Shown: positions 7,602 through 17,604, counted from the stretch's first letter. The stretch is DNA of 64,000 nucleotides from Rhizobacter sp. Root1221 (GCF_001425785.1 NZ_LMDI01000006.1:1-64000); one strand, 5' to 3'. Program-made: numbers and translations. Notes: a model not told the origin generated them from the sequence alone.

Positions 7602-8912
7602 ATGACATTCCAACGCGCCTTCGCGGCCCTGGGGCTCGGCCTGCTTGCCACCTCGAGTGGTTTCGCCGCCGATCTCGTGATCGCCACCGTGAACAACGGT
7701 CACATGATCGAGATGCAAAAGCATACCAAGGTGTTCGAGAAGGCAAACCCGGACATCACCGTCAAGTGGGTCACGCTCGAGGAAGGGGTGCTGCGCCAGC
7801 GCGTCACCACCGACATCGCCACCAAGGGCGGCCAGTTCGACGTGATGACGATCGGCCTCTACGAAGCGCCCATCTGGGCCAAGAAGGGCTGGCTGAAGGA
7901 AATCGGCACCTCGCCGGCCTATGACGTGGACGACCTGCTGCCATCCATCCGCAGCGGCCTGTCGAACGGCGGCAAGCTCTACGCGGCACCGTTCTACGGC
8001 GAAAGCTCCATGACGATGTACCGCGCCGACCTCGTCAAGGAAAAGGGCCTCACGATGCCCCCCAACCCGACGTGGGCCCAGATGGCCGACATCGTGTCGA
8101 AGCTGCACGACCCGGCCAAGGGCGTGTACGGCCTGTGCCTGCGTGGCAAGCCGGGCTGGGGTGACAACATGGCATTCCTGACCACCATGGTCAACACCCA
8201 TGGCGGCCAGTGGTTCGACATGGCCTGGAAGCCGCAGATCGACACCAAGCCGTGGCACGACGCCATCGGCCTGTACGTGGACCTGATGAAGAAGTACGGC
8301 CCGCCCGGTGCGTCGGCCAACAGCTTCAACGAGAACCTCGCGCTGTTCAACGAAGGCAAGTGTGGTGTGTGGATCGACGCCACGATCGCCGCCTCGTTCG
8401 TCAGCGACCCGAAGCAGTCGAAGGTGGCCGACAAGGTGGCCTTCGTGCAGGCCCCCACCGCGGTGACCCCGAAGGGCGCCAACTGGCTGTGGTCGTGGAA
8501 CCTCGCCATCCCCGCGTCGTCGAAGAAGCCCGAGGCCGCGCAGAAGTTCATCGCCTGGGCCACGTCGAAGGAGTACGTGAACCTGGTGGCGAAGGAAGCC
8601 GGCTGGCACGCGGTGCCCACCGGCACCCGCAAGTCCACCTACGCCAACCCCGAGTTCCAGAAGGTCGCGAAGTTCGCGGTCGAGGAACAGAAGGCCATGG
8701 GCACGGCCAACGCCAACGACAGCACGCTGCCGAAGTCGCCGTACACCGGCGTGCAGTACGCCGCGATTCCCGAGTTCCAGGCCATCGGCATCGCCGTGGG
8801 GCAGCAGATGAGCGCGGCGCTGTCGGGGAAGGTCACGGTGGACCAGGCCTTGAAGACCGCGCAGACGGCTGCCGAACGCGAGATGACCAAGGGCGGCTAC
8901 TACAAGAAGTGA
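7602..8912 (+). CDS. smoE: Polyol ABC transporter substrate-binding protein
   Basis: A 436-residue extracellular solute-binding protein (family 1). It has a Sec signal peptide (MTFQRAFAALGLGLLATSSGFAA) and a mature domain starting DLVIATVNNGHMIEMQ. The pattern TLEEGVLRQRVTTDIATKGGQFDVMTIGLYEAPIWAKKGWL, GESSMTMYRADL and GANWLWSWNLAIPASS matches the SmoE/MtlE sorbitol-mannitol binding proteins. AGGAG stands 7-10 bases before the ATG. It is the first gene of smoEFGK-dalD, so it delivers a hexitol or pentitol to the permeases encoded next. The D-arabinitol dehydrogenase downstream suggests arabitol or mannitol as ligand; exact specificity is inferred. Confidence 0.92.
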   Translation: MTFQRAFAALGLGLLATSSGFAADLVIATVNNGHMIEMQKHTKVFEKANPDITVKWVTLEEGVLRQRVTTDIATKGGQFDVMTIGLYEAPIWAKKGWLKEIGTSPAYDVDDLLPSIRSGLSNGGKLYAAPFYGESSMTMYRADLVKEKGLTMPPNPTWAQMADIVSKLHDPAKGVYGLCLRGKPGWGDNMAFLTTMVNTHGGQWFDMAWKPQIDTKPWHDAIGLYVDLMKKYGPPGASANSFNENLALFNEGKCGVWIDATIAASFVSDPKQSKVADKVAFVQAPTAVTPKGANWLWSWNLAIPASSKKPEAAQKFIAWATSKEYVNLVAKEAGWHAVPTGTRKSTYANPEFQKVAKFAVEEQKAMGTANANDSTLPKSPYTGVQYAAIPEFQAIGIAVGQQMSAALSGKVTVDQALKTAQTAAEREMTKGGYYKK

Positions 8913-8916
8913 CACC

Positions 8917-9858
8917 ATGAACACCGCCACCCGGGAACTCCCGACGGCGGTGCCTTCCGCGGGCACCGCTGTTTCCACACCCCGCCGCGAAGGCGCGGCG
9001 GTGTCCCGCTTCCTGCCTCGTGCGCTGATGGCGCCGGCCGTTGTCACGCTGTTCCTGTGGATGATCGTCCCGCTGGTGATGACGATCTACTTCTCGGCCA
9101 TCCACTACAACCTGATGCAGCCCGGCGAACACGGGTTCGCGGGCCTCGAGAACTTCCACTACTTCATGACCGACCCGGACTTCTGGCCGTCGGTCAACCA
9201 CACGCTCCAGCTCTTCGCGTCGGTGATCGCCATCACGGTGGTGCTGGGCGTGGGCCTCGCGCTGCTGGTCAACGAACCGTTCCCCGGCCGGGGCCTCGTG
9301 CGGGTGCTGCTGATTTCGCCGTTTTTCGTGATGCCCACGGTGAACGCGCTGCTGTGGAAGCACATGATGATGAACCCGATCTACGGCGTGCTCGCGCACG
9401 TGTGGACGTTCTTCGGGCTCACGCCGATCGACTGGATGACGGACTTCCCGATGCTGTCCGTGATCATCATGCTGTCGTGGCAGTGGCTGCCCTTCGCGTG
9501 CCTGATCTTCATCACGTCGCTGCAGTCGCTCGACCGTGAACAGATGGAAGCCGCCCGCATGGACGGCGCCACCTCGCTGCACCAGTTCTGGTACCTCGTG
9601 CTGCCGCACCTGGGGCGTGCCATCGCCGTCGTCGTGATGATCGAGATGATCTTCCTGATGAGCGTGTTCGCCGAGATCTACACCACCACCTCCGGTGGCC
9701 CGGGCAACGAAAGCACGAACCTCGCGTTCCTGATCTACAAGCAGGCGCTGATGAACTTCGACGTGGGCGTGGCCTCGGCCGGTGCCCTGTTCGCGGTGGT
9801 GCTCGCCAACATCGCGGCCGTGTTCCTGATCCGCATGGTCGGCAAGAACCTCGACTGA
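8917..9858 (+). CDS. smoF: Polyol ABC transporter permease (SmoF/MtlF type)
   Basis: A 313-residue inner-membrane permease of the MalF-like branch (binding-protein-dependent transport, six predicted helices). Hydrophobic segments begin at about residue 38 (LMAPAVVTLFLWMIVPLVM) and continue to the C-terminus (LFAVVLANIAAVFLI). The EAA cytoplasmic loop that docks onto the ATPase reads EAARMDGATSLHQFWYLVLPHL. The gene starts 4 bases after smoE and ends 12 bases before the second permease, so the three are one transcript. Confidence 0.92.
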   Translation: MNTATRELPTAVPSAGTAVSTPRREGAAVSRFLPRALMAPAVVTLFLWMIVPLVMTIYFSAIHYNLMQPGEHGFAGLENFHYFMTDPDFWPSVNHTLQLFASVIAITVVLGVGLALLVNEPFPGRGLVRVLLISPFFVMPTVNALLWKHMMMNPIYGVLAHVWTFFGLTPIDWMTDFPMLSVIIMLSWQWLPFACLIFITSLQSLDREQMEAARMDGATSLHQFWYLVLPHLGRAIAVVVMIEMIFLMSVFAEIYTTTSGGPGNESTNLAFLIYKQALMNFDVGVASAGALFAVVLANIAAVFLIRMVGKNLD

Positions 9859-9870
9859 AGGGAGACCGAG

Positions 9871-10689
9871 ATGAAACAACCCCCCTTCCCCTACGTGCGC
9901 ACCGTGAGCGCCTGGGCGCTCGCGCTGCTGCTGTTCTTCCCGCTGTTCTGGCTGGGCCTCACGGCATTCAAGACCGAGATGCAGGCCATTGCCACGCCGC
10001 CCCAGCTCTTCTTCACGCCCACGCTCGCCACGTTCGCCGAGGTGCAGGCACGCAGCGACTACCTGCTGTACGCGCGCAACTCGCTGATCACGAGCGTGGT
10101 GTCCACCGTGCTTGGCCTGCTGATCGCCGCGCCCGCGGCGTATGCCATGGCGTTCCACCGAACCAAGCGCACCCGCGACATCCTGATGTGGATGCTCTCC
10201 ACCAAGATGATGCCGGCCGTGGGCGCCCTCGTGCCGGTGTACGTGATGGCCCAGACCACCGGGCTGCTCGACTCGCTGTTCAGCCTGATCGTGGTGTTCA
10301 CGCTGTCGAACCTGCCCATCATGGTGTGGATGCTCTACAGCGCGTTCAAGGAAGTGCCGAACGACATCCTCGAAGCCGTGCGGCTGGACGGGGCCACGGT
10401 GTGGACCGAGTTCCAGCACGTGATCCTGCCGCTGACCAAGGGCGGCATCGCATCCACCGGGTTGCTGTGCCTGGTGCTCGCGTGGAACGAGGCGTTCTGG
10501 TCGCTCAACCTCACGTCGGCGAACGCCGGCACGCTCGCGGCGCTGATCGCGTCGTACTCGAGCCCCGAGGGCCTCTTCTGGGCGAAATTGTCGGCCGCGT
10601 CGTTGCTGGCCATCGCCCCCATCATCGTGTTCGGCTGGTTCAGCCAGAAGCAGCTCGTGCAAGGGCTGACCTTCGGCGCCGTCAAGTAA
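9871..10689 (+). CDS. smoG: Polyol ABC transporter permease (SmoG/MtlG type)
   Basis: A 272-residue permease of the MalG-like branch. N-terminal helix ALALLLFFPLFWLGLTAF, a long periplasmic loop, and five further helices. The EAA loop is EAVRLDGATVWTEFQHVILPLTKGG. It ends QKQLVQGLTFGAVK, a typical MalG-type C-terminus with the Gly that inserts into the ATPase groove. A good AGGGAG ribosome-binding site precedes the ATG. It forms a heterodimeric channel with the permease encoded just upstream. Confidence 0.92.
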   Translation: MKQPPFPYVRTVSAWALALLLFFPLFWLGLTAFKTEMQAIATPPQLFFTPTLATFAEVQARSDYLLYARNSLITSVVSTVLGLLIAAPAAYAMAFHRTKRTRDILMWMLSTKMMPAVGALVPVYVMAQTTGLLDSLFSLIVVFTLSNLPIMVWMLYSAFKEVPNDILEAVRLDGATVWTEFQHVILPLTKGGIASTGLLCLVLAWNEAFWSLNLTSANAGTLAALIASYSSPEGLFWAKLSAASLLAIAPIIVFGWFSQKQLVQGLTFGAVK

Positions 10690-10707
10690 ACACCACAGGA
10701 GAACACC

Positions 10708-11751
<1,044 letters not shown>

Positions 11752-11759
11752 CCTCCGAC

Positions 11760-13172
11760 ATGAGCACCGCCCCCTCCGTCATCCTCCACCTCGGCCTCGG
11801 GTCGTTCCACCGCGCGCACCAGGCCGTCTACCTGCAACGGCTGATGGACGCCGGTCATGCGGGCTGGATCCTCAAGGGCGGCAACCTGCGCGACGACATG
11901 GCCGACACCATCGCGGCACTGCAGGCCCAGGACGGCGCATACACGCTCGAAACGGTGAGCCCGGCGGGCGAGCGCCGCTACGAACGCATCCACGCGATCC
12001 GCGAGGTGATCCCGTACGACCCGTGGCTCACGGGCCTCGTCGGCGCGGGGGCTGATCCGGCCACCCGCATCATCTCGTTCACGGTCACCGAGGCGGGCTA
12101 CTACCTCGATGAACACGACCAGCTCGACCCCCGCTACCCGGACCTCGCCTCCGACCTGAGCGGTGCCACCTGCACCACCATCTACGGGGCACTGGCCGCC
12201 ATCCTGGAAGCACGGCGGCTGCATGACGCCGGACCGGTCACGCTGCTCAACTGCGACAACCTGCGCCACAACGGTTCGCGGTTCCGCGCCGGGTTCATCG
12301 ATTTCCTGTCACGCCGCGGGGACGACACGCTGCGTGCCTGGGTGCAGGCCCATACCACCTGCCCGAGCAGCATGGTGGACCGCATCACCCCGCGCCCGTT
12401 GCCCGACGTGGCCGAGCGCGTGCGCGCGGCCACCGGCCTCACCGATGGCGCGGCACTCATGGGCGAATCGTTCATCCAGTGGGTGATCGAGGACAACTTC
12501 GCGAACGGCCGGCCGGCGTGGGAGCTCGTGGGCGCGGAACTGGTGTCGTCGGTGCTGCCGCACGAGGAAGCGAAGATCCGCATCCTCAACGCCAGCCACA
12601 GCGGCTTCGCGTGGGCTGGCACGATGCTGGGCTCGCAGTTCATCCACGAGGACCTCGCACACCCCGAGATCCGCCGCCTCGTGCACGACTACGTCACGCT
12701 CGACGTGATCCCGTCGCTCGTGACGCGGCAGAACCCGTACCCGGTGGACCTGGCCGCCTACCGCGACGTGGTGTTCGAGCGTTTCGGCAACCCGTACCTG
12801 CGCGACACCAACCAGCGCGTGGCCGCCGACGGGTTCGCGAAGATCCCGGGGTTCCTCGTGCCCACGTTCCGCGACCGGCTGGAACAAGGGGCGCCCATCG
12901 CCAGCACCGCGGTGCTGGTTGCACTCTTCTTCGAGTTCCTGGGCCGCTGGCACCGCGGTGAACTGCCGTTCGACTACCAGGACCAGAGCATGGACCCGGC
13001 CAAGGCCCACGCCTTCTTCGCGGCGGACGACCCGCTCGGCGCCTTCGTGCGCGACCCGGTGCTGTGGGGGCCGCTGGCCGGCGACCCGCGCCTGGAAGCG
13101 GCGCTGCGCCAGGCCCACGGACGCGTGCGAGCGTTCGTTGGGACGTTCGTTGGGAGTAACGTATCGGTTTGA
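11760..13172 (+). CDS. dalD: D-arabinitol 4-dehydrogenase (mannitol dehydrogenase family)
   Basis: A 470-residue polyol-specific long-chain dehydrogenase. The N-terminal NAD-binding domain starts ILHLGLGSFHRAHQAVYL, the C-terminal domain carries the catalytic Lys region (NASHSGFAWAGTMLGSQFIHE follows EEAKIRILN). The motifs FTVTEAGYYL, LLNCDNLRHNG, MVDRITPRP, FIQWVIEDNF and DTNQRVAADGFAKIP match bacterial DalD closely. It oxidises D-arabinitol to D-xylulose; mannitol or sorbitol could also be used. No xylulokinase or fructokinase gene follows, unlike the classical mtl or dal operons. The 3' end holds an exact tandem 12-base repeat (13132-13155) that duplicates four residues near the C-terminus. 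Confidence 0.9.
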   Translation: MSTAPSVILHLGLGSFHRAHQAVYLQRLMDAGHAGWILKGGNLRDDMADTIAALQAQDGAYTLETVSPAGERRYERIHAIREVIPYDPWLTGLVGAGADPATRIISFTVTEAGYYLDEHDQLDPRYPDLASDLSGATCTTIYGALAAILEARRLHDAGPVTLLNCDNLRHNGSRFRAGFIDFLSRRGDDTLRAWVQAHTTCPSSMVDRITPRPLPDVAERVRAATGLTDGAALMGESFIQWVIEDNFANGRPAWELVGAELVSSVLPHEEAKIRILNASHSGFAWAGTMLGSQFIHEDLAHPEIRRLVHDYVTLDVIPSLVTRQNPYPVDLAAYRDVVFERFGNPYLRDTNQRVAADGFAKIPGFLVPTFRDRLEQGAPIASTAVLVALFFEFLGRWHRGELPFDYQDQSMDPAKAHAFFAADDPLGAFVRDPVLWGPLAGDPRLEAALRQAHGRVRAFVGTFVGSNVSV

Positions 13173-13197
13173 TGTCACGATCGACCCCGGAGCAGAC

Positions 13198-14118
13198 ATG
13201 AACGGCAACCGAATGCGCAGCCCCGAACTGGAACACGATTTCCAGCGCGGCCCCGACCTCGGCTACGAACCCGAAGGCACGTACGGCTACGTGCGCTGCC
13301 TCGAACACGGCTTCCCGAACCCGCTCGTGCGATGGCACTACCACAACGAGTACGAGCTGCACCTGATCACGGACACCCACGGCAAGGTGTTCGTGGGCGA
13401 CTACATCGGCCACTTCGAACCCGGCCACCTCGTGCTGACCGGCCCCAAGCTGCCGCACAACTGGATCTCCACCGACGTGCCCCCCGAGGGCGTGGCCCTG
13501 CGCGACGTGGTGCTGCAGTTCCACGAGGCCCCGCTGCGCCGTGCCGCGGAACTCATCACCGACCTGCGCGACGTGCTGCCGCTGCTGGAGCGCGCGCGCC
13601 ACGGCGTCGAGTTCTTCGGCATGAGCGACGTGGCCGTGGCCCGCATGCAGCGCATCAAGGCGTTGCGCGGGCTCAAGCGTCTCACCGAGTTCCTGCAGTT
13701 CCTCGGCGAGCTGGCCGAGTGCGCCGACTACCGGCTGCTCTCCAGCATGCCGCTGCAGAGCTTCGACGACGAGCCCGCGCAGGCACGGGTGAGCAGCATC
13801 GTCGACTACATCACCGACAACGCGGCCAAGCCGCTGTCCATGGCCGAGATCAGCGCACGCGCCGGCATGAGCGAGAGCCAGTTCTCCCGCTTCTTCCGGC
13901 GTGCCACCGGCAACACGTTCACCGACTTCGTGAACCGCGTGCGGGTCACCCGCGCATGCCAGTTGCTGATGGACACCAACCAGTACATCACCAACGTCTG
14001 CTACGACGCCGGGTTCAACAACGTGGCCAACTTCAACCGCCGCTTCCTCGAGATCAAGGGCATGACCCCGAAGGAATTCCGCCGGCAGGCGGAGGCGCGG
14101 TTCGGGCCCGATCGATAG
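13198..14118 (+). CDS. AraC family regulator of polyol use (MtlR-like)
   Basis: A 306-residue regulator. The N-terminal cupin-type ligand domain contains RWHYHNEYELHLI and GDYIGHFEPGHLVLTGPKLPHNW. The C-terminal AraC domain (last 100 residues) has two helix-turn-helix units: SMAEISARAGMSESQFSRFFRRATG and QYITNVCYDAGFNNVANFNRRF, ending GMTPKEFRRQ. A regulator of this kind sits at the end of the Pseudomonas mtl operon and activates it in response to polyols, which supports the same role here. ATG at 13198 lies 25 bases after dalD and is the only good start in the region. Confidence 0.88.
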   Translation: MNGNRMRSPELEHDFQRGPDLGYEPEGTYGYVRCLEHGFPNPLVRWHYHNEYELHLITDTHGKVFVGDYIGHFEPGHLVLTGPKLPHNWISTDVPPEGVALRDVVLQFHEAPLRRAAELITDLRDVLPLLERARHGVEFFGMSDVAVARMQRIKALRGLKRLTEFLQFLGELAECADYRLLSSMPLQSFDDEPAQARVSSIVDYITDNAAKPLSMAEISARAGMSESQFSRFFRRATGNTFTDFVNRVRVTRACQLLMDTNQYITNVCYDAGFNNVANFNRRFLEIKGMTPKEFRRQAEARFGPDR

Positions 14119-14119
14119 G

Positions 14120-14329
14120 TCAGCGCTTCCTGCGCTTGCGAGGCGCGACCGGGGTCTGCCACGCGCTGGTCCAGAACTTCATCGCCTCGTCGATGCCTTG
14201 AGCCACGACACGCTTCGACTGGCGAGAGGCCTCGGCGGACGCCTGGGACCGCGCGTGCGACGCCACGGTGTTGGCGCCGCTGAGCCACATGCTGAGGAAC
14301 GGGTTTTTCTTGAGCCATGGGTTTTTCAT
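14120..14329 (-). CDS. Small basic conserved protein (KNPFLSMWLSGAN motif)
   Basis: A 69-residue protein, MKNPWLKKNPFLSMWLSGANTVASHARSQ at its start (given in pieces: KNPFLSMWLSGAN is the recognisable core) and ending in a basic APRKRRKR tail. Similar short proteins with this core occur in Burkholderiales to my recollection; function is unknown. It has a strong GGAGG ribosome-binding site 7 bases before the ATG, which supports real translation. The tail and the Ser/Arg-rich middle would suit nucleic-acid or granule association, but that is a guess. It converges on the AraC gene with no gap. Confidence 0.65.
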   Translation of the reverse strand: MKNPWLKKNPFLSMWLSGANTVASHARSQASAEASRQSKRVVAQGIDEAMKFWTSAWQTPVAPRKRRKR

Positions 14330-14413
14330 CGAGTACCTCCGGATGAAGTAGCCATGCTACGTACCGCCCCCGGCCCGGTCTGTAGGAGGACACGCGGGCT
14401 GCACGTGCAGGTA

Positions 14414-15280
14414 TCACACCCCCGTCCACACCACCCGGCCCGCCTCGGCGATCACCGCGTTGCGTGCGGCCGGGCTCGCGGCGCCGGCTTCGGTGAGGTA
14501 CATCGCCACCACCACCGGGGCCCGGCCGGGCACCCACACCACGCCCACGTCGTTGGTGGTGCCATTCGCCCCGGAGCCGGTCTTGTCCCCCAGGCGCCAG
14601 CCGGCCGGCAGGTGGACACGCAGGCGGTCACCGCTGGTCTTGGTACCTCGCATCCAACCGGCCAGGCGCTCGCGCGACGCACGCGTCAACGCGTCACCCA
14701 GCACCACCTTGTTCAGCGTGGCGGCCATCGCCGCGGGGGTGGTGGTGTCGCGCGGGTCCCCGGGGCGCGCCTCGTTGAGCGACGGCTCGTTGCGGTCGAG
14801 GCGGGTGACGGTGTCACCCACGCTGCGCGCGTAGGCCGTGACCGCGGCCGGGTCGCCGCATGCGGCGAGGATCAGGTTCGCCGCCGCGTTGTCGCTGACG
14901 GTGATCGTGGCTTCGCACAGCTCACCGAGCGTGATGGTGCCGCCCACGCGGGTGACCGTCACCGGCGAGTGGTCGATGATGTCGTGCGCCGCCACCGGCA
15001 GGGCCCGATCGAGCCGCTCCACGCCGGCGTCCACGCGCTGCAGCACCACCGCCGCCGCGAGCCACTTGAAGGTGCTGCACATCGGGAACCGCTCGTCCAC
15101 GCGGTGGCCGCTGCAATGACCGGTCGCGGTGTCGAGCACGGCCACGCCCAGGCGGCCACCCACCGACGTTTCCAGCCGAGCCCATTCGGGCGAGACTCCC
15201 CAGTTTTTCCGGGCCGTGGCCGCCGTGCCGCACCCGGTGAGCGCGGCCGCCAGCATGGCGTTGAACAGGCGTCGATCCAT
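14414..15280 (-). CDS. Class A beta-lactamase, probable lipoprotein
   Basis: A 288-residue serine beta-lactamase. All class A motifs are present: STFK (in PMCSTFKWLAAA, Ser70-Lys73), SDN (in ITVSDNAAAN, Ser130), the omega-loop Glu166 and Asn170 (in LDRNEPSLNEA) and KTG (in LGDKTGSGANGTTND). The cysteine before Ser70 has no partner at position 238, so the disulfide of KPC/Sme-type carbapenemases is missing. The N-terminus MDRRLFNAMLAAALTGC has a lipobox (LTGC), suggesting membrane anchoring, as in some Burkholderia Pen enzymes. GGAGG precedes the ATG. It is divergent from an AmpR gene, which predicts induction by beta-lactams. The spectrum cannot be read from sequence alone. Confidence 0.93.
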   Translation of the reverse strand: MDRRLFNAMLAAALTGCGTAATARKNWGVSPEWARLETSVGGRLGVAVLDTATGHCSGHRVDERFPMCSTFKWLAAAVVLQRVDAGVERLDRALPVAAHDIIDHSPVTVTRVGGTITLGELCEATITVSDNAAANLILAACGDPAAVTAYARSVGDTVTRLDRNEPSLNEARPGDPRDTTTPAAMAATLNKVVLGDALTRASRERLAGWMRGTKTSGDRLRVHLPAGWRLGDKTGSGANGTTNDVGVVWVPGRAPVVVAMYLTEAGAASPAARNAVIAEAGRVVWTGV

Positions 15281-15406
15281 CGTTTCCTCCTCTTGCAGTT
15301 ACTGATGGAGCGGGACGATAGCGGCGCGCACCGGTGCGGACAAACGACGATATCGAGGGCGAGCCATCAGAAAATCTGGGGCCCAAGGCAGCACAATGGC
15401 GGCACC
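15281..15406. promoter_or_regulatory. Divergent beta-lactamase/ampR control region
   Basis: 126 bases separate the two divergent starts, the usual place for an AmpR operator that controls both genes. An inverted pair CTGATGG (15303-15309) and CCATCAG (15364-15370) brackets the region. GATA-centred LysR-like half sites (CGATAG near 15317, CGATATCG near 15350) are also present. I cannot pick out a certain AmpR box or promoter hexamers. Confidence 0.45.
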
Positions 15407-16261
15407 ATGCAGTTGCCCCTGAACGCCTTGCGTGCCTTTGAAACGGCGGCGCGCCACCTGAGTTTCACGCGCGCCGCGATCGAGCTGAACGTCACCCAGG
15501 CCGCGGTGAGCCAGCAGGTCAAGAACCTCGAGGACCGACTCGGTGCGCCGCTCTTTCGCCGCCTGCCACGAGGCCTCGCGCTCACCGACGAAGGCCTGGC
15601 ACTGCTGCCGGTGCTGGCCGACAGCTTCTCGCGCATCGGGTCCGTGCTGGGCCAGTTCGATGAAGGCCGCTTCCGCGAGGTGCTGACCGTGGCCGCGGTG
15701 GGCACGTTCGCCGTGGGTTGGCTCATTCCCCGCCTGGAGGCGTGGCGGCGCGAGCACCCGTTCGTGGACCTGCGCCTCTTCACCAACAACAACCGGGTCG
15801 ACATCGCGGGCGAAGGGCTCGACTTCGCGATCCGCTTCGGCGACGGGGCGTGGCACGGCACCGAAGCCGAGCCCCTCATCGATGCCCCGCTGTCGCCCGT
15901 GTGCTCACCTGCCATCGCTGCGCGGCTGGTGGCACCGGGTGCGCTGGGCGGCGAGACGCTGCTGCGCTCGTACCGTGCCGACGAATGGGCGCGGTGGTTC
16001 GAGGCGGCTGGTGTGCCGTGCCCGTGGTTGCGCGGCCCGGTGTTCGACTCGTCGCTTGCCATGGCGGCAGCCGCGTCGCAAGGGGCCGGGGTGGCACTGC
16101 TGCCGCCCACGATGTTTGCGGGCGAACTGGCCGATGGCCGGCTGGTGCGGCCGTTCGGCACCGAGGTGTCCACCGGGCGCTACTGGCTCACCCGGCTCAA
16201 GTCGAAGCGCCCCACGCCCGCGATGCGCAACTTCCGCACCTGGCTGCTGGCGGCGATGTGA
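15407..16261 (+). CDS. ampR: LysR family beta-lactamase regulator AmpR
   Basis: A 284-residue LysR-type regulator with the AmpR hallmark start LPLNALRAFETAARHLSFTRAAIELNVTQ (first 60 residues, winged helix-turn-helix) and RLGAPLFRRLPRGLALT. The effector domain includes VAAVGTFAVGWLIPRL, LFTNNNRVDIAGEGLDFAIRFGDG and a C-terminal GAGVALLPPTMF. AmpR proteins bind cell-wall muropeptides released by beta-lactams and switch the neighbouring beta-lactamase from repression to activation. The divergent arrangement with a class A enzyme is the PenR-PenA or AmpR-L2 layout. Confidence 0.93.
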   Translation: MQLPLNALRAFETAARHLSFTRAAIELNVTQAAVSQQVKNLEDRLGAPLFRRLPRGLALTDEGLALLPVLADSFSRIGSVLGQFDEGRFREVLTVAAVGTFAVGWLIPRLEAWRREHPFVDLRLFTNNNRVDIAGEGLDFAIRFGDGAWHGTEAEPLIDAPLSPVCSPAIAARLVAPGALGGETLLRSYRADEWARWFEAAGVPCPWLRGPVFDSSLAMAAAASQGAGVALLPPTMFAGELADGRLVRPFGTEVSTGRYWLTRLKSKRPTPAMRNFRTWLLAAM

Positions 16262-16264
16262 CGG

Positions 16265-17566
16265 TCAGAAGTGGGTGGTGACGGCGTCCGACACGCGGTA
16301 GTCGGGCTCCACCACCGGCATCCACGGCCACTTGTCGAACGTGGTGCACGGGTGCGAGATGCCGAGCCCCACGCGGTCGCCCACGGCCGGGGCATCGCTT
16401 TCGTCCGCGGCATCCCAGCGCAGGTAGGCATGCTGGTCGTTCAGCTGGTCGATGCGCCATCCGGCCGGCACCGGCGAAGCCTGGCGGTCGCCGAGTGCGG
16501 CGCGGGCCACCGGCACGGGCATCGCGAGGTCGAACGACAGGTCACGTTTGCCCACCGCGAGGATGGCGAGGCCCGGTTCGGGCCGGGACTGCACCGCGGC
16601 CCACACCTCCAGCGCCGGGCGCAGGGTTTCGTCGCACGCGCAGCCGAGCCGGGCCTCGACGGTGTGCACCATGCGGCGGTAGAAACCGTGGTCGTGTGTC
16701 ACGTAACACCCTGAGCGCAACAGCCCGCGCACCGGTTTGCCGAGCGGTGGCGCCAGGCGGCCCGCCACGAGGTCGAAGATCGCGGAACCGCCGGCCGAGA
16801 CGAGCACCTCATCGGCCTCGAAGAGGCCGGCGCTGTCGCAGTGCCGGGCGAGGTCCTCGACACGGTCCATGAGGTCGCGCACGAACGGTTCGTCGCGCGC
16901 CGTGTCGCCCGTGGCCTGCAGCCCTTCGTACGATTCGATGCCCACGAGGTGCACGGCCGGGCTCGCGTGCAGGGCCGCGGCCAGCGCCTCGCCTTCCGCC
17001 GTGGTACGGCAGCCGGTGCGGCCGCCCGAAAACCCCACCTCGAGCATCACCTCGAACGCCACGCTGCCCGGGTGGCGCACCCACCAGGCGTCAACGAGCG
17101 CGAGTTGTGCGAGCGAATCAACGAGGAACACGACGCGCAGCCCGGCATGCCCGCGCAGAAGTGCCTGGATGCAGGCCAGGTCGGCGTCGGCGAACACCTG
17201 GTTGGCCACCAGTGTGTTGCGCACGCCGGCCGCCACCCCCACCACCAGCTGGGTGACGGTGGCGAACGTGATGCCCCAGGCGCCGGCATCGAGTTGCCGG
17301 GCGAACAGCTGCGGCGACATCGTCGTCTTGCCGTGGGGCGCGAGGCCGATGCCCCAGCGCTGCGCCCGCCGCTGCATCCACGCGAGGTTGTGCTCCAGCG
17401 CCTCGCGCTTGATCACGGCCACTGGCAACGGAAGGTCGCCGGCCAGCACATTCCATCCGAGCTGCCCCACCTCGCTGCGACGCAATGGGCGGTGGCCGTG
17501 CGGGAAACCCTTCAGGCCGGGTTGGAGCAGCGGATCGAGCAGATCGTCGGGGGTCATCGCGGGCAT
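16265..17566 (-). CDS. PLP-dependent amino acid deaminase (D-serine dehydratase-like / D-threonine aldolase family)
   Basis: A 433-residue fold-type III PLP enzyme. The N-terminal alanine-racemase-like barrel has the PLP lysine in APHGKTTMSPQLF; LVSAGGSAIFDL and the DHGFY segment follow. The C-terminal beta domain ends GLGISHPCTTFDKWPW, where the His and Cys match the metal-binding pair of D-serine dehydratases of the DSD1 type. A deaminase or dehydratase acting on a D-hydroxyamino acid is the likely activity. The start is uncertain: MM at 17564-17569 and another ATG at 17557 are alternatives and none has a clear ribosome-binding site. It converges on ampR with 3 bases between. Confidence 0.82.
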   Translation of the reverse strand: MPAMTPDDLLDPLLQPGLKGFPHGHRPLRRSEVGQLGWNVLAGDLPLPVAVIKREALEHNLAWMQRRAQRWGIGLAPHGKTTMSPQLFARQLDAGAWGITFATVTQLVVGVAAGVRNTLVANQVFADADLACIQALLRGHAGLRVVFLVDSLAQLALVDAWWVRHPGSVAFEVMLEVGFSGGRTGCRTTAEGEALAAALHASPAVHLVGIESYEGLQATGDTARDEPFVRDLMDRVEDLARHCDSAGLFEADEVLVSAGGSAIFDLVAGRLAPPLGKPVRGLLRSGCYVTHDHGFYRRMVHTVEARLGCACDETLRPALEVWAAVQSRPEPGLAILAVGKRDLSFDLAMPVPVARAALGDRQASPVPAGWRIDQLNDQHAYLRWDAADESDAPAVGDRVGLGISHPCTTFDKWPWMPVVEPDYRVSDAVTTHF

Positions 17567-17604
17567 CATGGCACCGTTTGGGCGTTGGCACACGCCTCGC
17601 CTCC

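Noticed and set aside
15318-15360. A definite AmpR box
   Set aside because: Half-sites can be found, but none matches the known AmpR consensus well enough to assign coordinates.
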